Shown here: one piece after another, positions 1 to 6,169 of the stretch
Numbering within the stretch: position 1 is the first letter of the stretch
How the letters are laid out: every line of letters starts with the position of its first letter
DNA from: JANPJV01 sp031425695
Lineage (GTDB): Bacteria > Pseudomonadota > Gammaproteobacteria > Xanthomonadales > SZUA-5
Reading direction: 5' to 3'
Length of the DNA stretch: 8,140 bases
Assembly: GCA_031425695.1 (NCBI GenBank)
Contig: JANPJV010000008.1
Location: 1 to 8,140 of the forward strand
Position numbers and translations under genes: made by a program
Notes under the pieces: model-generated
What the model saw: the letters and a program-made list of their open reading frames with translations, nothing else
Told to the model about the DNA's origin: nothing
Database searches by the model: none

Positions 1-20
1 TTTTGCTTCTTTCGGAAAAA

Positions 21-52
21 GCGTCCGCGCGCAGCGCAGACCCACCAACAGC
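21..52 (-). repeat. Dispersed hairpin repeat, copy 1 (family E)
   Basis: This 32-bp copy is the reverse complement of the unit tandemly repeated at 7959-8120 and closely matches 6093-6124. Read on the minus strand it holds GTCTGCGC-TGC-GCGCGGAC, an 8-bp stem with one U-G wobble and a 3-nt loop (plus-strand 23-41). It lies in the leader region upstream of prpC. An A-rich stretch (GGAAAAA) precedes it on the plus strand, as AACAAA precedes the copy at 6093. Function unknown; it could be a REP-like element or a transcript-end hairpin for an upstream gene. Confidence 0.75.
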
Positions 53-67
53 GCCTCGCCACCTCGC

Positions 68-73
68 TAGAAT
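68..73 (+). promoter_or_regulatory. Possible -10 element for prpC
   Basis: TAGAAT matches the sigma-70 -10 consensus at five of six positions and lies 32 bases before the prpC ATG, leaving a plausible short leader. No convincing -35 hexamer is visible about 17 bases upstream, and no strong Shine-Dalgarno sequence precedes the ATG. The call is therefore weak. Confidence 0.3.
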
Positions 74-105
74 CACCGGCTCACCCACACGAGCCCAAAT
101 CCCCC

Positions 106-1263
106 ATGAGCGATACCGGCGCGCAGCTGCTGCCCAAGGCCAAGAAATCCGTCGCGCTGTCCGGTGTCGCGGCCGGTAATACCGCGTTGTGTACGGTCGG
201 GCGCACGGGCAACGATCTCTCCTATCGCGGCTACGACATCCACGATCTGGCCAAGCGCGCGAGCTTCGAGGAAGTCGCGCACCTGCTGGTCTACGGCACG
301 TTGCCGACGAGCTCCGAGCTCAAGGCCTACAAGACCAAGCTCAAGCGGCTGCGCGGCTTGCCAGCGATCGTCCAGGACGCACTCGAGATGTTGCCGCCGT
401 CGACGCATCCGATGGACGTGATGCGCTGTGGCGCGTCGATGCTCGGCGCCGTGCTGCCGGAAAAAGAATCGCATCCGCTGGCCGAAGCGCGCGACATCGC
501 CGATCGCCTGATGGCGAGCTTCGGTTCGATGCTGTTGTACTGGTATCACTTCAGCCATTCCGGTGCGCGCGTCGAGGTCGAGACCGAGGACGACTGCATT
601 GCCGGGCACTTCCTGCATCTGCTGCACGGCCGTCGCGCTCACGACTCGCACATCCGCGCACTCGACCAGTCGCTGATCCTCTACGCCGAGCACGAGTTCA
701 ACGCCAGCACCTTTGCCGCGCGCGTCATCGCCGGCACCGGCTCCGACATGTACTCGGCCATCACCGGCGCCATCGGCGCGCTGCGCGGGCCCAAGCATGG
801 CGGCGCCAACGAGGTCGCGATGGAGATTATCGCCCGCTACCGCAATGCCGACGAAGCCGAGGCCGACATCCGCTCACGCGTCGAGCGCAAGGAGATCGTG
901 ATCGGCTTCGGCCACCCGGTCTATACGGTCTCCGATCCGCGCAACGTCATCATCAAGGACATCGCTAAGCGCCTCTGCGAGGAGGGTGGGAATCGCCGCT
1001 TGTTCGACGTCTCCGAGCGCATCGAGACCACCATGTGGGAAATGAAGAAGATGTTCCCCAACCTGGATTGGTACAGCGCATCGAGCTACCACATGATGGG
1101 CGTGCCGACCGCCATGTTCACCCCGCTGTTCGTCATCTCCCGCACCAGCGGCTGGTGCAGCCATGTCATCGAACAGCGCCAGGACGGCAAGATCATCCGC
1201 CCGAGTGCGAATTACACCGGACCGGATGACCAGGCGTACGTGCCGATCGAGGCGCGGGGGTAA
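106..1263 (+). CDS. prpC: 2-methylcitrate synthase (citrate synthase family)
   Basis: Condenses propionyl-CoA with oxaloacetate to 2-methylcitrate, the entry step of the cytoplasmic methylcitrate cycle for propionate; such enzymes usually also have some citrate synthase activity. The 385-residue length fits the 2-methylcitrate synthase branch (about 370-390 residues) rather than the longer, roughly 430-residue GltA type. Family landmarks are complete: RGYDIHDLA near residues 42-50, the catalytic histidines H231 (GPKHGGANE) and H270 (GFGHPVY followed by SDPR), and the catalytic aspartate D321 (NLDWYSAS). The ATG gives the normal short N-terminal lead before GNTALCTVGRTGNDLSYRGY. No prpB, acnD or prpF is in the window, so the gene appears detached from a downstream prp operon; anything to its left is out of view. 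Calling prpC rather than a generic citrate synthase rests on length and motif style, not on a measured specificity. Confidence 0.9.
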   Translation: MSDTGAQLLPKAKKSVALSGVAAGNTALCTVGRTGNDLSYRGYDIHDLAKRASFEEVAHLLVYGTLPTSSELKAYKTKLKRLRGLPAIVQDALEMLPPSTHPMDVMRCGASMLGAVLPEKESHPLAEARDIADRLMASFGSMLLYWYHFSHSGARVEVETEDDCIAGHFLHLLHGRRAHDSHIRALDQSLILYAEHEFNASTFAARVIAGTGSDMYSAITGAIGALRGPKHGGANEVAMEIIARYRNADEAEADIRSRVERKEIVIGFGHPVYTVSDPRNVIIKDIAKRLCEEGGNRRLFDVSERIETTMWEMKKMFPNLDWYSASSYHMMGVPTAMFTPLFVISRTSGWCSHVIEQRQDGKIIRPSANYTGPDDQAYVPIEARG

Positions 1264-1294
1264 CGAGAGTTCGCGCCAAATGCTTTTGTTTCTC

Positions 1295-1454
1295 GTAGGT
1301 CACGTTGCGCCCGCGAATCGTGTTTCAAGGCGATGGACAGGTGCGGGCGCGACGTGACATTGCTCCAGAATCGTTTACTCGCTCGCAGATTGTCACGTAG
1401 CGCCCGACTCCTGGTTTCTCCACCCAAACTCGTCGCGGGCGCAACGTGACCTAC
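1295..1454. repeat. Four-part palindromic repeat (GTAGGTCACGTTG family)
   Basis: Four related half-sites alternate in orientation between prpC and the rhomboid gene: 1295-1316 forward, 1343-1358 reverse, 1392-1406 forward and 1433-1454 reverse. The two outer arms are exact 22-bp reverse complements that begin GTAGGTCACGTTGCGC. The two inner units match the shared core GTCACGTTGCGCCCG with one difference each (TTGCG becomes TCGCG or TAGCG). Spacers of 26, 33 and 25 bp separate the units. A GTAG head on a palindrome is typical of REP elements mobilised by RAYT (TnpA_REP) transposases, and the arrangement resembles a BIME cluster. No RAYT gene is in the window. The cluster fills most of the 211-bp intergenic gap and would form strong secondary structure, possibly ending prpC transcription. 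Confidence 0.85.
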
Positions 1455-1474
1455 GTCCGCGCATTGAGAACCCC

Positions 1475-2947
1475 ATGCTGATCATCCCGCTACATCAGCC
1501 GCTTACCCTGCAGCGTTTTCCGTGGGTGACGGCCGCGTTGATCCTGATCAACTGCTTCGTCTTCTTCGGGTTGCAATCGCGTGACGAGTTTGCCCTGAGC
1601 GAAGCCGCTCGCGAATACCAGCGCAGCGGGCTCGCGGCAGAGGAGTTCCCCTTCCTGGTGGCCCACCTGCGGCGCTGGGACCGGGACGGGTACGCAAACC
1701 AGCTGGAGGCGATCAGCGATCCGCGGATGCGCGCGCAGGCGATGACCGAGCTCAACGCCTACGACACCAGCTTCGCCGCTTCGCTCTCGATTTCCGGCCC
1801 GTTTCCGAAGCACACCGAGGCGCACGACGCCTGGCGCAAGCGCCGCGCGGTCTTCGAAAACCGGCTCTCGGCCGCGTTCACGCCGCGGCATGTGCTGCTA
1901 TTCCAGGAACCCTCGTTCGGGCGCCAGTTCATGGCGATGTTCCTGCATGGCGACTTCGGTCACCTGCTCGGCAACATGGTGTTCCTGGCCCTGCTCGGGC
2001 TGATGGTCGAGACCGTGCTCGGCGCTCCCTTGTTCCTGCTCGTCTACCTCCTCGGCGGCATTGGCGGCGGGCTCTTCAGCGTCGTGCGGCATCTCGACGA
2101 TTACGGATCCGCGCTCGGGGCTTCCGGGGCGATTGCCGCGCTCATGGGCGCGATGTGCGTGATCTGGGGCCTGCGCAAGGTGCGGGTCTTTTACTGGTTC
2201 TTCGTGATCTTCGACTACGTCAAGGTGCCCGCGCTTGCGATCTTGCCGGTCTGGCTCGGCTGGGAACTCTGGCACATGGTGTCGTCGCCCGATGCGGGCA
2301 TCGGCTTCGACGCCCACGCCGGCGGCATCATGAGCGGCGCATTGCTCGCATTCGCGATCAAGAAGCTAGGCTGGGAGCGCAAATTGATCCTCGACGAGGC
2401 AATCGTCGTCGAAGATCGCAAACGCCTCGACGAGCGCGCGCGCGCCGCCCTCGGCCGGCTCGATTTCGCCGATGCCCGCGATGCTACGCGCCAGCTGATC
2501 GAGTGTTCTCCCGGTGACCGTGAGAGCTGGAAACTGCGCCTGCGGGCACTCCGAGACCGTCCACAAGCGCCCGAGTTCCACGACGCCGCGCATCGCCTCC
2601 TGTTTGATCCGCTGACCCCGCGCGCCGGCATCGACGATGAGATCGCCCTCTACGACGAATACCTCGCAGCCGCCAAGGGTCAGTCGCCCTTCGACGCCAC
2701 CGAGCTCGCCCGCCTCGCCGAACGCTGGCTACAGAGTGGCCGCCTCGGGCCAGCTGCAAGGCTCATCGAACGCCTGCTCGATGCGCCTGAACCGGGCGAG
2801 CCTGCGCGGAGGCTGGCGTTGCGGCTGGCGCTCGCTCACTACGAGGCCCGCGACATGCCCGCGTTCCAGAAGACTGCCGGACGCCTGCAGGCGCGGTCCC
2901 CGTTGAGCGACGAGGCGATCAAGTTGGGGCGGTTGACGGCGGAGTAA
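1475..2947 (+). CDS. Rhomboid-family intramembrane serine protease with C-terminal helical (TPR-like) extension
   Basis: Inner-membrane serine protease of the rhomboid (S54) family, which cleaves membrane-protein substrates within or near the bilayer. Residues 17-35 form a first membrane helix. A soluble insert of about 105 residues follows. The core starts near residue 140 and carries the HGDFGHLLGN motif (158-167), the nucleophile S217 in GASG and the catalytic H281 in DAHAGG. The serine-histidine dyad is therefore intact. Several hydrophobic helices lie between these motifs. From about residue 300 to 490 the protein is soluble, charged and helical, with repeated A-R-L-rich segments that look like degenerate TPR repeats. 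Such a tail may recruit partners or substrates. At 490 residues it is roughly twice a minimal rhomboid. The ATG directly precedes the membrane domain; only a weak GAGAA lies before it. It converges on the 3052-4305 gene. The substrate is unknown. Confidence 0.9.
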   Translation: MLIIPLHQPLTLQRFPWVTAALILINCFVFFGLQSRDEFALSEAAREYQRSGLAAEEFPFLVAHLRRWDRDGYANQLEAISDPRMRAQAMTELNAYDTSFAASLSISGPFPKHTEAHDAWRKRRAVFENRLSAAFTPRHVLLFQEPSFGRQFMAMFLHGDFGHLLGNMVFLALLGLMVETVLGAPLFLLVYLLGGIGGGLFSVVRHLDDYGSALGASGAIAALMGAMCVIWGLRKVRVFYWFFVIFDYVKVPALAILPVWLGWELWHMVSSPDAGIGFDAHAGGIMSGALLAFAIKKLGWERKLILDEAIVVEDRKRLDERARAALGRLDFADARDATRQLIECSPGDRESWKLRLRALRDRPQAPEFHDAAHRLLFDPLTPRAGIDDEIALYDEYLAAAKGQSPFDATELARLAERWLQSGRLGPAARLIERLLDAPEPGEPARRLALRLALAHYEARDMPAFQKTAGRLQARSPLSDEAIKLGRLTAE

Positions 2948-2958
2948 CGCGGGGAACG

Positions 2959-3053
2959 AATTTGGAGTGCGGCGCTCCGCGCCGCTTTGGATGCTCCTTG
3001 GTTGGATCCGGGAAACTGCATCTAAAGCGGCACAGAGCACCGCACTCCAAATT
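2959..3053. repeat. Inverted pair of 36-bp hairpin repeats between convergent genes; possible bidirectional terminator
   Basis: Two 36-bp copies (2959-2994 and 3018-3053) face each other and match at 32 of 36 positions; all four differences are transitions. Each starts AATTTGGAGTGCGG. Each also contains its own hairpin. In the left copy GCGGCGC-TCC-GCGCCGC (2969-2985) is a perfect 7-bp stem. In the right copy (3027-3043) the stem survives only when read on the minus strand, through G-U pairs. The pair fills the gap between the convergent rhomboid and 3052-4305 genes and overlaps the latter's TAA stop by two bases. A role in ending transcription from both sides is inferred from position; there is no strong T-tract. 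Confidence 0.8.
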
Positions 3054-4305
3054 AAATCCCCGCCAAAAACTGCTCGATTGCCGGCACCGTCTTGCTCTTC
3101 GGGTACGCGGCCTTGGTGACTTCGAGCAGCTTGCGGGCTTCGTCGCGCTTGCCCATGCCGAGGAGCGCCTTGGCGACGCCGAGGTGGACGGCGGGGACGG
3201 TCAGGTGCGTGGGATGTTCGCGGCTGAAACCGCTGGCGAACTTCAGCGCGAGCTCGGGTCGGCCGAGCTCGTGGGCTTTGTCCACGAGCTCCAGTACCTG
3301 GCTGGGATCGCTAGGCCAGAGCTTACCGTCAGCAGCGCGGCATTCCGCCCAGAAATCGAGCGCGGGACGCCAGCGATCGTGGGCGATCTGCACGTTCAGG
3401 TAATCCCGCGAATGCTTCGCGAGCGCGGCGGTGTCGTCGTGCAGGGTGAGAAGCTTGCGGTAGCGCTTGTGCACGGCATCGGTGCCGCCCCGCTCGGCAA
3501 TATGCTCGCCCAGCAACTGCGCGGCGCCGGCGGTGTTGCCCTCGGCCGCGAGCCGCTCGCTCTCGTCGAGTACGTTCTGGTCGCGATCACGCCTGCGCGC
3601 CAGTGGTTGTGGCTTGGCCGCGATCTCGAACCCGAGCTCGTTGCGGTACTGGTAGACCAGGTAGCCAAGCAGGTGGAAGGTGACGATGGTCGCGTAGTGG
3701 GCGATAAAATAGTGCCCGACGATTGCCAGCGGTCCCGGCAGGAAAGGCAGCGTGAGCGCCTTGGCGTTGGCCTCGCTGTAGAGGATCAGCACGCACAGCA
3801 GCGCCGCCACGATGTACGGCCAGCCAATGCGCGCGACCGTCTGCAGCCACATCATGGGATTGAGCGCGCCCAAGGTGTCCTGGTCGATGGCCGCGTACAT
3901 GAGCGCCGCCGGCGTCCCCAGCGCAATCGCGATTGGCGCGACCAGAGCGAGGTAGCCGAGCCCCAGGACGGCGCCCACCACACCGGTGACTACGGCCAGC
4001 ACCACCAGCAGGATCTGAACCTTGAGGACCACCCAGCCGACTGAATCAGGCGTCGAATAGCCGCTCGGCGCATCGGTCTCACCGTTTGCGCTGGCCACCA
4101 GCACCGCAGCGGCGTAGCGCAGCAAGGCGACCGTGATCAGCAGGTTCAAGATCCAGCCCGCGAGACCAGGCAGCATGCCGAAAAGGCGAAGTCCGGCGAG
4201 CAGTGCAATGGTCAGCAGCGCTTCGGATTGCAGTGGATACGCGAGAATCGCTCGCAACCGCTCCCAGAATGGGACGGTCGCAGGGTTGGCGCTGACAGAG
4301 CTCAT
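3052..4305 (-). CDS. Polytopic membrane protein with C-terminal TPR-like domain (hypothetical)
   Basis: No confident function. The 417-residue protein has two halves. Residues 27-220 hold about six hydrophobic helices (roughly 27-46, 50-72, 92-112, 113-138, 158-176 and 190-218). Residues 245-417 are soluble and helical with TPR-like repeats, for example ESERLAAEGNTAGAAQLLGE (248-267) and GVAKALLGMGKRDEARKLLE (376-395). The membrane half resembles DUF4013-type proteins, but I am not certain of the family. The domain order, membrane first and helical repeats after, matches that of the convergent rhomboid protein, though I see no rhomboid motifs here. The ATG at 4303-4305 gives a short cytoplasmic lead before the first helix, with only a weak ribosome-binding site. 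The 145-bp gap upstream suggests its own promoter, but none is clear. It may act as a scaffold at the inner membrane; that is inference. Confidence 0.8.
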   Translation of the reverse strand: MSSVSANPATVPFWERLRAILAYPLQSEALLTIALLAGLRLFGMLPGLAGWILNLLITVALLRYAAAVLVASANGETDAPSGYSTPDSVGWVVLKVQILLVVLAVVTGVVGAVLGLGYLALVAPIAIALGTPAALMYAAIDQDTLGALNPMMWLQTVARIGWPYIVAALLCVLILYSEANAKALTLPFLPGPLAIVGHYFIAHYATIVTFHLLGYLVYQYRNELGFEIAAKPQPLARRRDRDQNVLDESERLAAEGNTAGAAQLLGEHIAERGGTDAVHKRYRKLLTLHDDTAALAKHSRDYLNVQIAHDRWRPALDFWAECRAADGKLWPSDPSQVLELVDKAHELGRPELALKFASGFSREHPTHLTVPAVHLGVAKALLGMGKRDEARKLLEVTKAAYPKSKTVPAIEQFLAGI

Positions 4306-4419
4306 CGGACTTCACAGGTCGTGCACATCGACGCGGTATACGGGGTCGGCGTCGACCATGCCAGCGTGGTATTTCCAGGATCACGAGTTGGCGACGGCTG
4401 CTGTCGCTCTAGAAAGTTC

Positions 4420-4435
4420 GGCACTTCCCTGTGCC
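4420..4435 (-). terminator. Weak hairpin after the DUF4199 gene
   Basis: On the minus strand GGCAC-AGGGAA-GTGCC forms a 5-bp stem starting 15 bases after the DUF4199 stop codon, followed by the T-rich GAACTTTCT. A second small dyad (GCGAC...GTCGC) lies at 4391-4407. Position fits a transcript end, but the stem is short and the U-tract poor. Confidence 0.25.
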
Positions 4436-4450
4436 TTGGACAGGCAACCG

Positions 4451-5011
4451 TCAGGTGCTGGCTGCAAGTTTGACCGCGGGGCCGCGTACTGGCAGGAAGC
4501 GGCTGTTGCGTAAGAGCGCTGCCGAGACCAGCGACACCAGCACGCCAACCGGGAAGATTTCAACAAAGGTCATCGGCAGGCGAAACCACGGATTGGCATA
4601 TTGCACCTTGAACGCTTCCATTTCCGCGATGAATTTATCCAATTCCGCGCCGGCAACTCCCGCCGCCTTTTGCTCATCGACGAGATAAGTCACCCAGGTC
4701 TGCACATAATCAATCCCGCTCATTCCCGAGGCCAGCTCCCAACAGACGACGTAGACCACGCCGGCAATGACGCTCATCGCGAGCCCCATCCCAAATGCGG
4801 GCCAGAAACGGATAACCCCGCCGAGGTCGAGATCGCGATGGCGCTTGATGCCGATGAAGACCACGCTCAAGCCCACCAGCATGGTCAGGTAGCCGACCAG
4901 CATGCTGTATTCGCCGGGCGGCTGGTCGCCCGTGGCCACGATGAGTGCGGAGAGGATGACGCCGACGATCAGGCCGGCAATGACACCGTGGACGAGGATC
5001 TTGCGGAACAT
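4451..5011 (-). CDS. DUF4199 domain-containing membrane protein
   Basis: A 186-residue inner-membrane protein of unknown function that fits the DUF4199 family. Four membrane helices are visible at about residues 6-27, 36-55, 71-95 and 147-168. A soluble helical segment (about 100-140) with charged residues lies between the third and fourth, and a prolonged FRLPMTFVEIFPVGVLVSL region leads into the last helix. The frame is open further upstream to 5134, but I chose the ATG at 5009-5011: it is preceded by AAGGAG with a 5-base spacer, and the upstream 41 codons give a polar, non-membrane sequence rich in S, T and Q that does not look like part of the family. A 25-bp dyad lies 32 bases upstream (5044-5068). 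The small LuxR-type gene lies upstream in the same direction, a pairing that makes local regulation plausible but is not proven. Confidence 0.85.
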   Translation of the reverse strand: MFRKILVHGVIAGLIVGVILSALIVATGDQPPGEYSMLVGYLTMLVGLSVVFIGIKRHRDLDLGGVIRFWPAFGMGLAMSVIAGVVYVVCWELASGMSGIDYVQTWVTYLVDEQKAAGVAGAELDKFIAEMEAFKVQYANPWFRLPMTFVEIFPVGVLVSLVSAALLRNSRFLPVRGPAVKLAAST

Positions 5012-5043
5012 GGGGGCTCCTTGGCGCTGGGTGGTGGGTTGGC

Positions 5044-5068
5044 TGCAAGAGTGCGTCGCACTTCTGCA
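5044..5068. promoter_or_regulatory. 25-bp dyad in the DUF4199 leader; candidate operator
   Basis: An inverted repeat centred on one base: left arm TGCAAGAGTGCG, right arm CGCACTTCTGCA, matching at 10 of 12 positions, with the core AGTGCG-T-CGCACT perfect. It ends 32 bases before the DUF4199 ATG. A dyad of this size is the usual form of a dimeric regulator's site, and a LuxR-type gene sits next door. It could equally act as an RNA hairpin in the leader. Confidence 0.4.
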
Positions 5069-5104
5069 GGCCGCATTGACGCCGCTCAGGAGCCTCGAAA
5101 CAAT

Positions 5105-5127
5105 CGCCCAAACGGGTGATTTAGGCG
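5105..5127 (-). terminator. Hairpin downstream of the LuxR-type gene; possible intrinsic terminator
   Basis: On the minus strand CGCCTAAA and TTTGGGCG form an 8-bp stem (one U-G pair) around a 7-base loop, followed by ATTGTTTC. It begins 33 bases after the LuxR-type stop codon and before the DUF4199 leader. On the plus strand the same stem is followed by TTTT. If it works, the two genes are separately transcribed. The T-tract is imperfect. Confidence 0.4.
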
Positions 5128-5160
5128 TTTTCACCTGTTCGACGACCCATCGGACGACCC

Positions 5161-5574
5161 TCAGCCGATGATTCCGAGCTCGCGCGCCCGGTTGATGGCG
5201 TCGGTGCGACGACGCGCGCCGAGCTTCTCGAACAGATTGGCAACATGGGTCTTGACCGTGTTCGGCGACACCGACAGGCGGATCGCGATCTCCTTGTTGG
5301 AATACCCGCCGGCAATCTCGCGCAGCACTTCGAGCTCGCGCCCGCTGATCCCGAGCGTAGCCTGCGCCTTGGGATTACCGTCGAACTCCGGAATTTCCGG
5401 ACCGCGAATGACGCGCGCACCGATATAGATTCCAAGGGCCAGGAAGGCCAAGGCAATCAACAGGAAATAAATCTCCTGCGGATGAATTCAGGCTAGCCGC
5501 TGATAATCGAGCCACTGGAGCACCAGCGTGCCCAGCGCCAGCAATGCTCCATAATAGATCGACCGCTTCCACAT
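5161..5574 (-). pseudogene. Small membrane-anchored LuxR-type (GerE) regulator with an in-frame TGA at codon 29
   Basis: The C-terminal part is a clear LuxR/GerE helix-turn-helix domain (codons 75-137 of the full frame): GISGRELEVLREIAGGYSNKEIA, then LSVSPNTVKTHVANLFEKLG. It should bind DNA as a dimer. There is no receiver or ligand domain. Instead codons 39-56 form a membrane helix (IALAFLALGIYIGARVI). Reading upstream in the same frame from the ATG at 5572-5574 gives a first helix (IYYGALLALGTLVLQWLDY), then TGA at 5488-5490, then IHPQEIYFLL joining smoothly to the rest. So a 137-codon gene is split by one stop between its two membrane helices, with no frameshift. A GGGAG lies 11 bases before the ATG. 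An internal TTG at 5458-5460, 12 bases after an AGGAG, could restart a 99-residue product with one helix and the whole DNA-binding domain. It may be a pseudogene, a restart-expressed gene or a sequencing error. Confidence 0.75.
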
Positions 5575-5640
5575 GCCGCCGCACGCTCCCTGCTGCCCGT
5601 GCGACATCATCCCATCGGCAGCAGTTGCATGCGAGAAGGT

Positions 5641-5720
5641 AGAGCCGCGTAGCCCGGGTAAGCGCAGCGCACCCGGGACGATGCTCGCCGCCGACGGGCA
5701 CGGGACGAGCTCGCGGCTCT
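5641..5720. repeat. REP-like palindrome with GTAG head, nested in 9-bp arms
   Basis: At 5649-5677 GTAGCCCGGGT opens a palindrome whose 7-bp arms CCCGGGT and ACCCGGG enclose AAGCGCAGCGC, itself able to fold. This is the form of GTAG-headed REP repeats common in Gammaproteobacteria. It sits between exact 9-bp inverted arms AGAGCCGCG (5641-5649) and CGCGGCTCT (5712-5720). The element is most of what can be recognised in the 250-bp gap between the LuxR-type gene and the DUF1328 gene. It lies just upstream of the broken regulator's start. Confidence 0.75.
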
Positions 5721-5824
5721 GAAAGCTTCATGGATCAGCTCGATGCCCGCGGGCGCAAGCAACTCGACGAAGTATGCAAGCGGCTGTAGGCGCTCTCGCG
5801 GGAGCCCCCACGGTCGCGATGCCC

Positions 5825-5998
5825 TCAAGTCACCTTCTTGTAGACCGTGACGCCAAGCACCAGAAACAAGATCGCGATCACCAGGCCAATCCAGAACAGG
5901 ATCTTGGCAATGCCCATGGACGCACCGGCGACACCGGTGAAACCAAGGCCGCCCGCGATCAGCGCGATGACGAAAAAGATGATGGCCCACTTCAACAT
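5825..5998 (-). CDS. DUF1328 (UPF0391/YtjA-like) small membrane protein
   Basis: A 57-residue, almost wholly hydrophobic peptide with two membrane helices (about residues 4-25 and 30-52) joined by the small-residue turn GFTGVAGASMG and ending in VYKKVT. This is the full pattern and length of the DUF1328/UPF0391 family, inner-membrane peptides of unknown role. The ATG at 5996-5998 is preceded by GAGGGAG at normal spacing and starts MLKWAIIFFVIAL, the usual family start. The frame is open further upstream to 6136, but that extension is low-complexity and unlike the family, so I rejected it. The gene stands alone: about 170 bp upstream lies the glycosylase stop, with a dispersed hairpin repeat between. 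No clear promoter; CTACGCT (6034-6040 on the minus strand) is a faint sigma-S-like -10 match. Confidence 0.9.
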   Translation of the reverse strand: MLKWAIIFFVIALIAGGLGFTGVAGASMGIAKILFWIGLVIAILFLVLGVTVYKKVT

Positions 5999-6069
5999 GC
6001 TGGCTCCCTCGAATGGTTTTGGTGAGCTCAAGCGTAGGCGCGCGGGCGTGGGGTGGTGGTGAAGTCGGA

Positions 6070-6124
6070 TTGATCTTGTTCGGATCAACAAAGCGTCCGC
6101 GCACAGCGCAGACCCACCACCAGC
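6070..6124 (-). repeat. Dispersed hairpin repeat, copy 2 with leader hairpin (family E)
   Basis: The core at 6093-6124 matches copy 1 at 21-52 in 30 of 32 positions, and is the reverse complement of the tandem units at 7959-8120. Read on the minus strand, the stem GTCTGCGC/GCGCGGAC is kept and only the loop differs (TGT). Directly before the core, TTGATC and GATCAA (6070-6088) form a 6-bp stem, then AACAAA. The window's right end, read on the minus strand, also gives TGATCT, a short GTT-AGC-AAC dyad and AACAAA before the core, so the full element may be about 55 bp with two hairpins. It lies between the glycosylase stop and the DUF1328 start. Confidence 0.75.
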
Positions 6125-6169
6125 CGCCAACACCACACCGGCACCAATACCGCTTCACAAACCCCGCCG

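Noticed and set aside
2962..4044. Long plus-strand open frame of 360 codons
   Set aside because: It is antisense to the 3052-4305 membrane protein; its translation is Q/R/V-rich with no recognisable motif and its start lies in a repeat.
5141..5160. Direct repeat GACGACCC at 12-bp spacing
   Set aside because: Only two short copies directly after the LuxR-type stop codon; this can arise by chance in GC-rich DNA.
5488..5490. Selenocysteine codon in the LuxR-type gene
   Set aside because: No SECIS-like hairpin is evident just after the TGA and the family has no redox role; mutation or restart is simpler.
5730..5789. Small plus-strand ORF of 19 codons (MDQLDARGRKQLDEVCKRL)
   Set aside because: It is charged and helical, but too short, with no convincing ribosome-binding site or family match.
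5786..5808. Degenerate GTAGG-headed REP element
   Set aside because: GTAGGCGCTC and GGAGCCCC pair only with bulges; too weak to call a repeat copy from one example.
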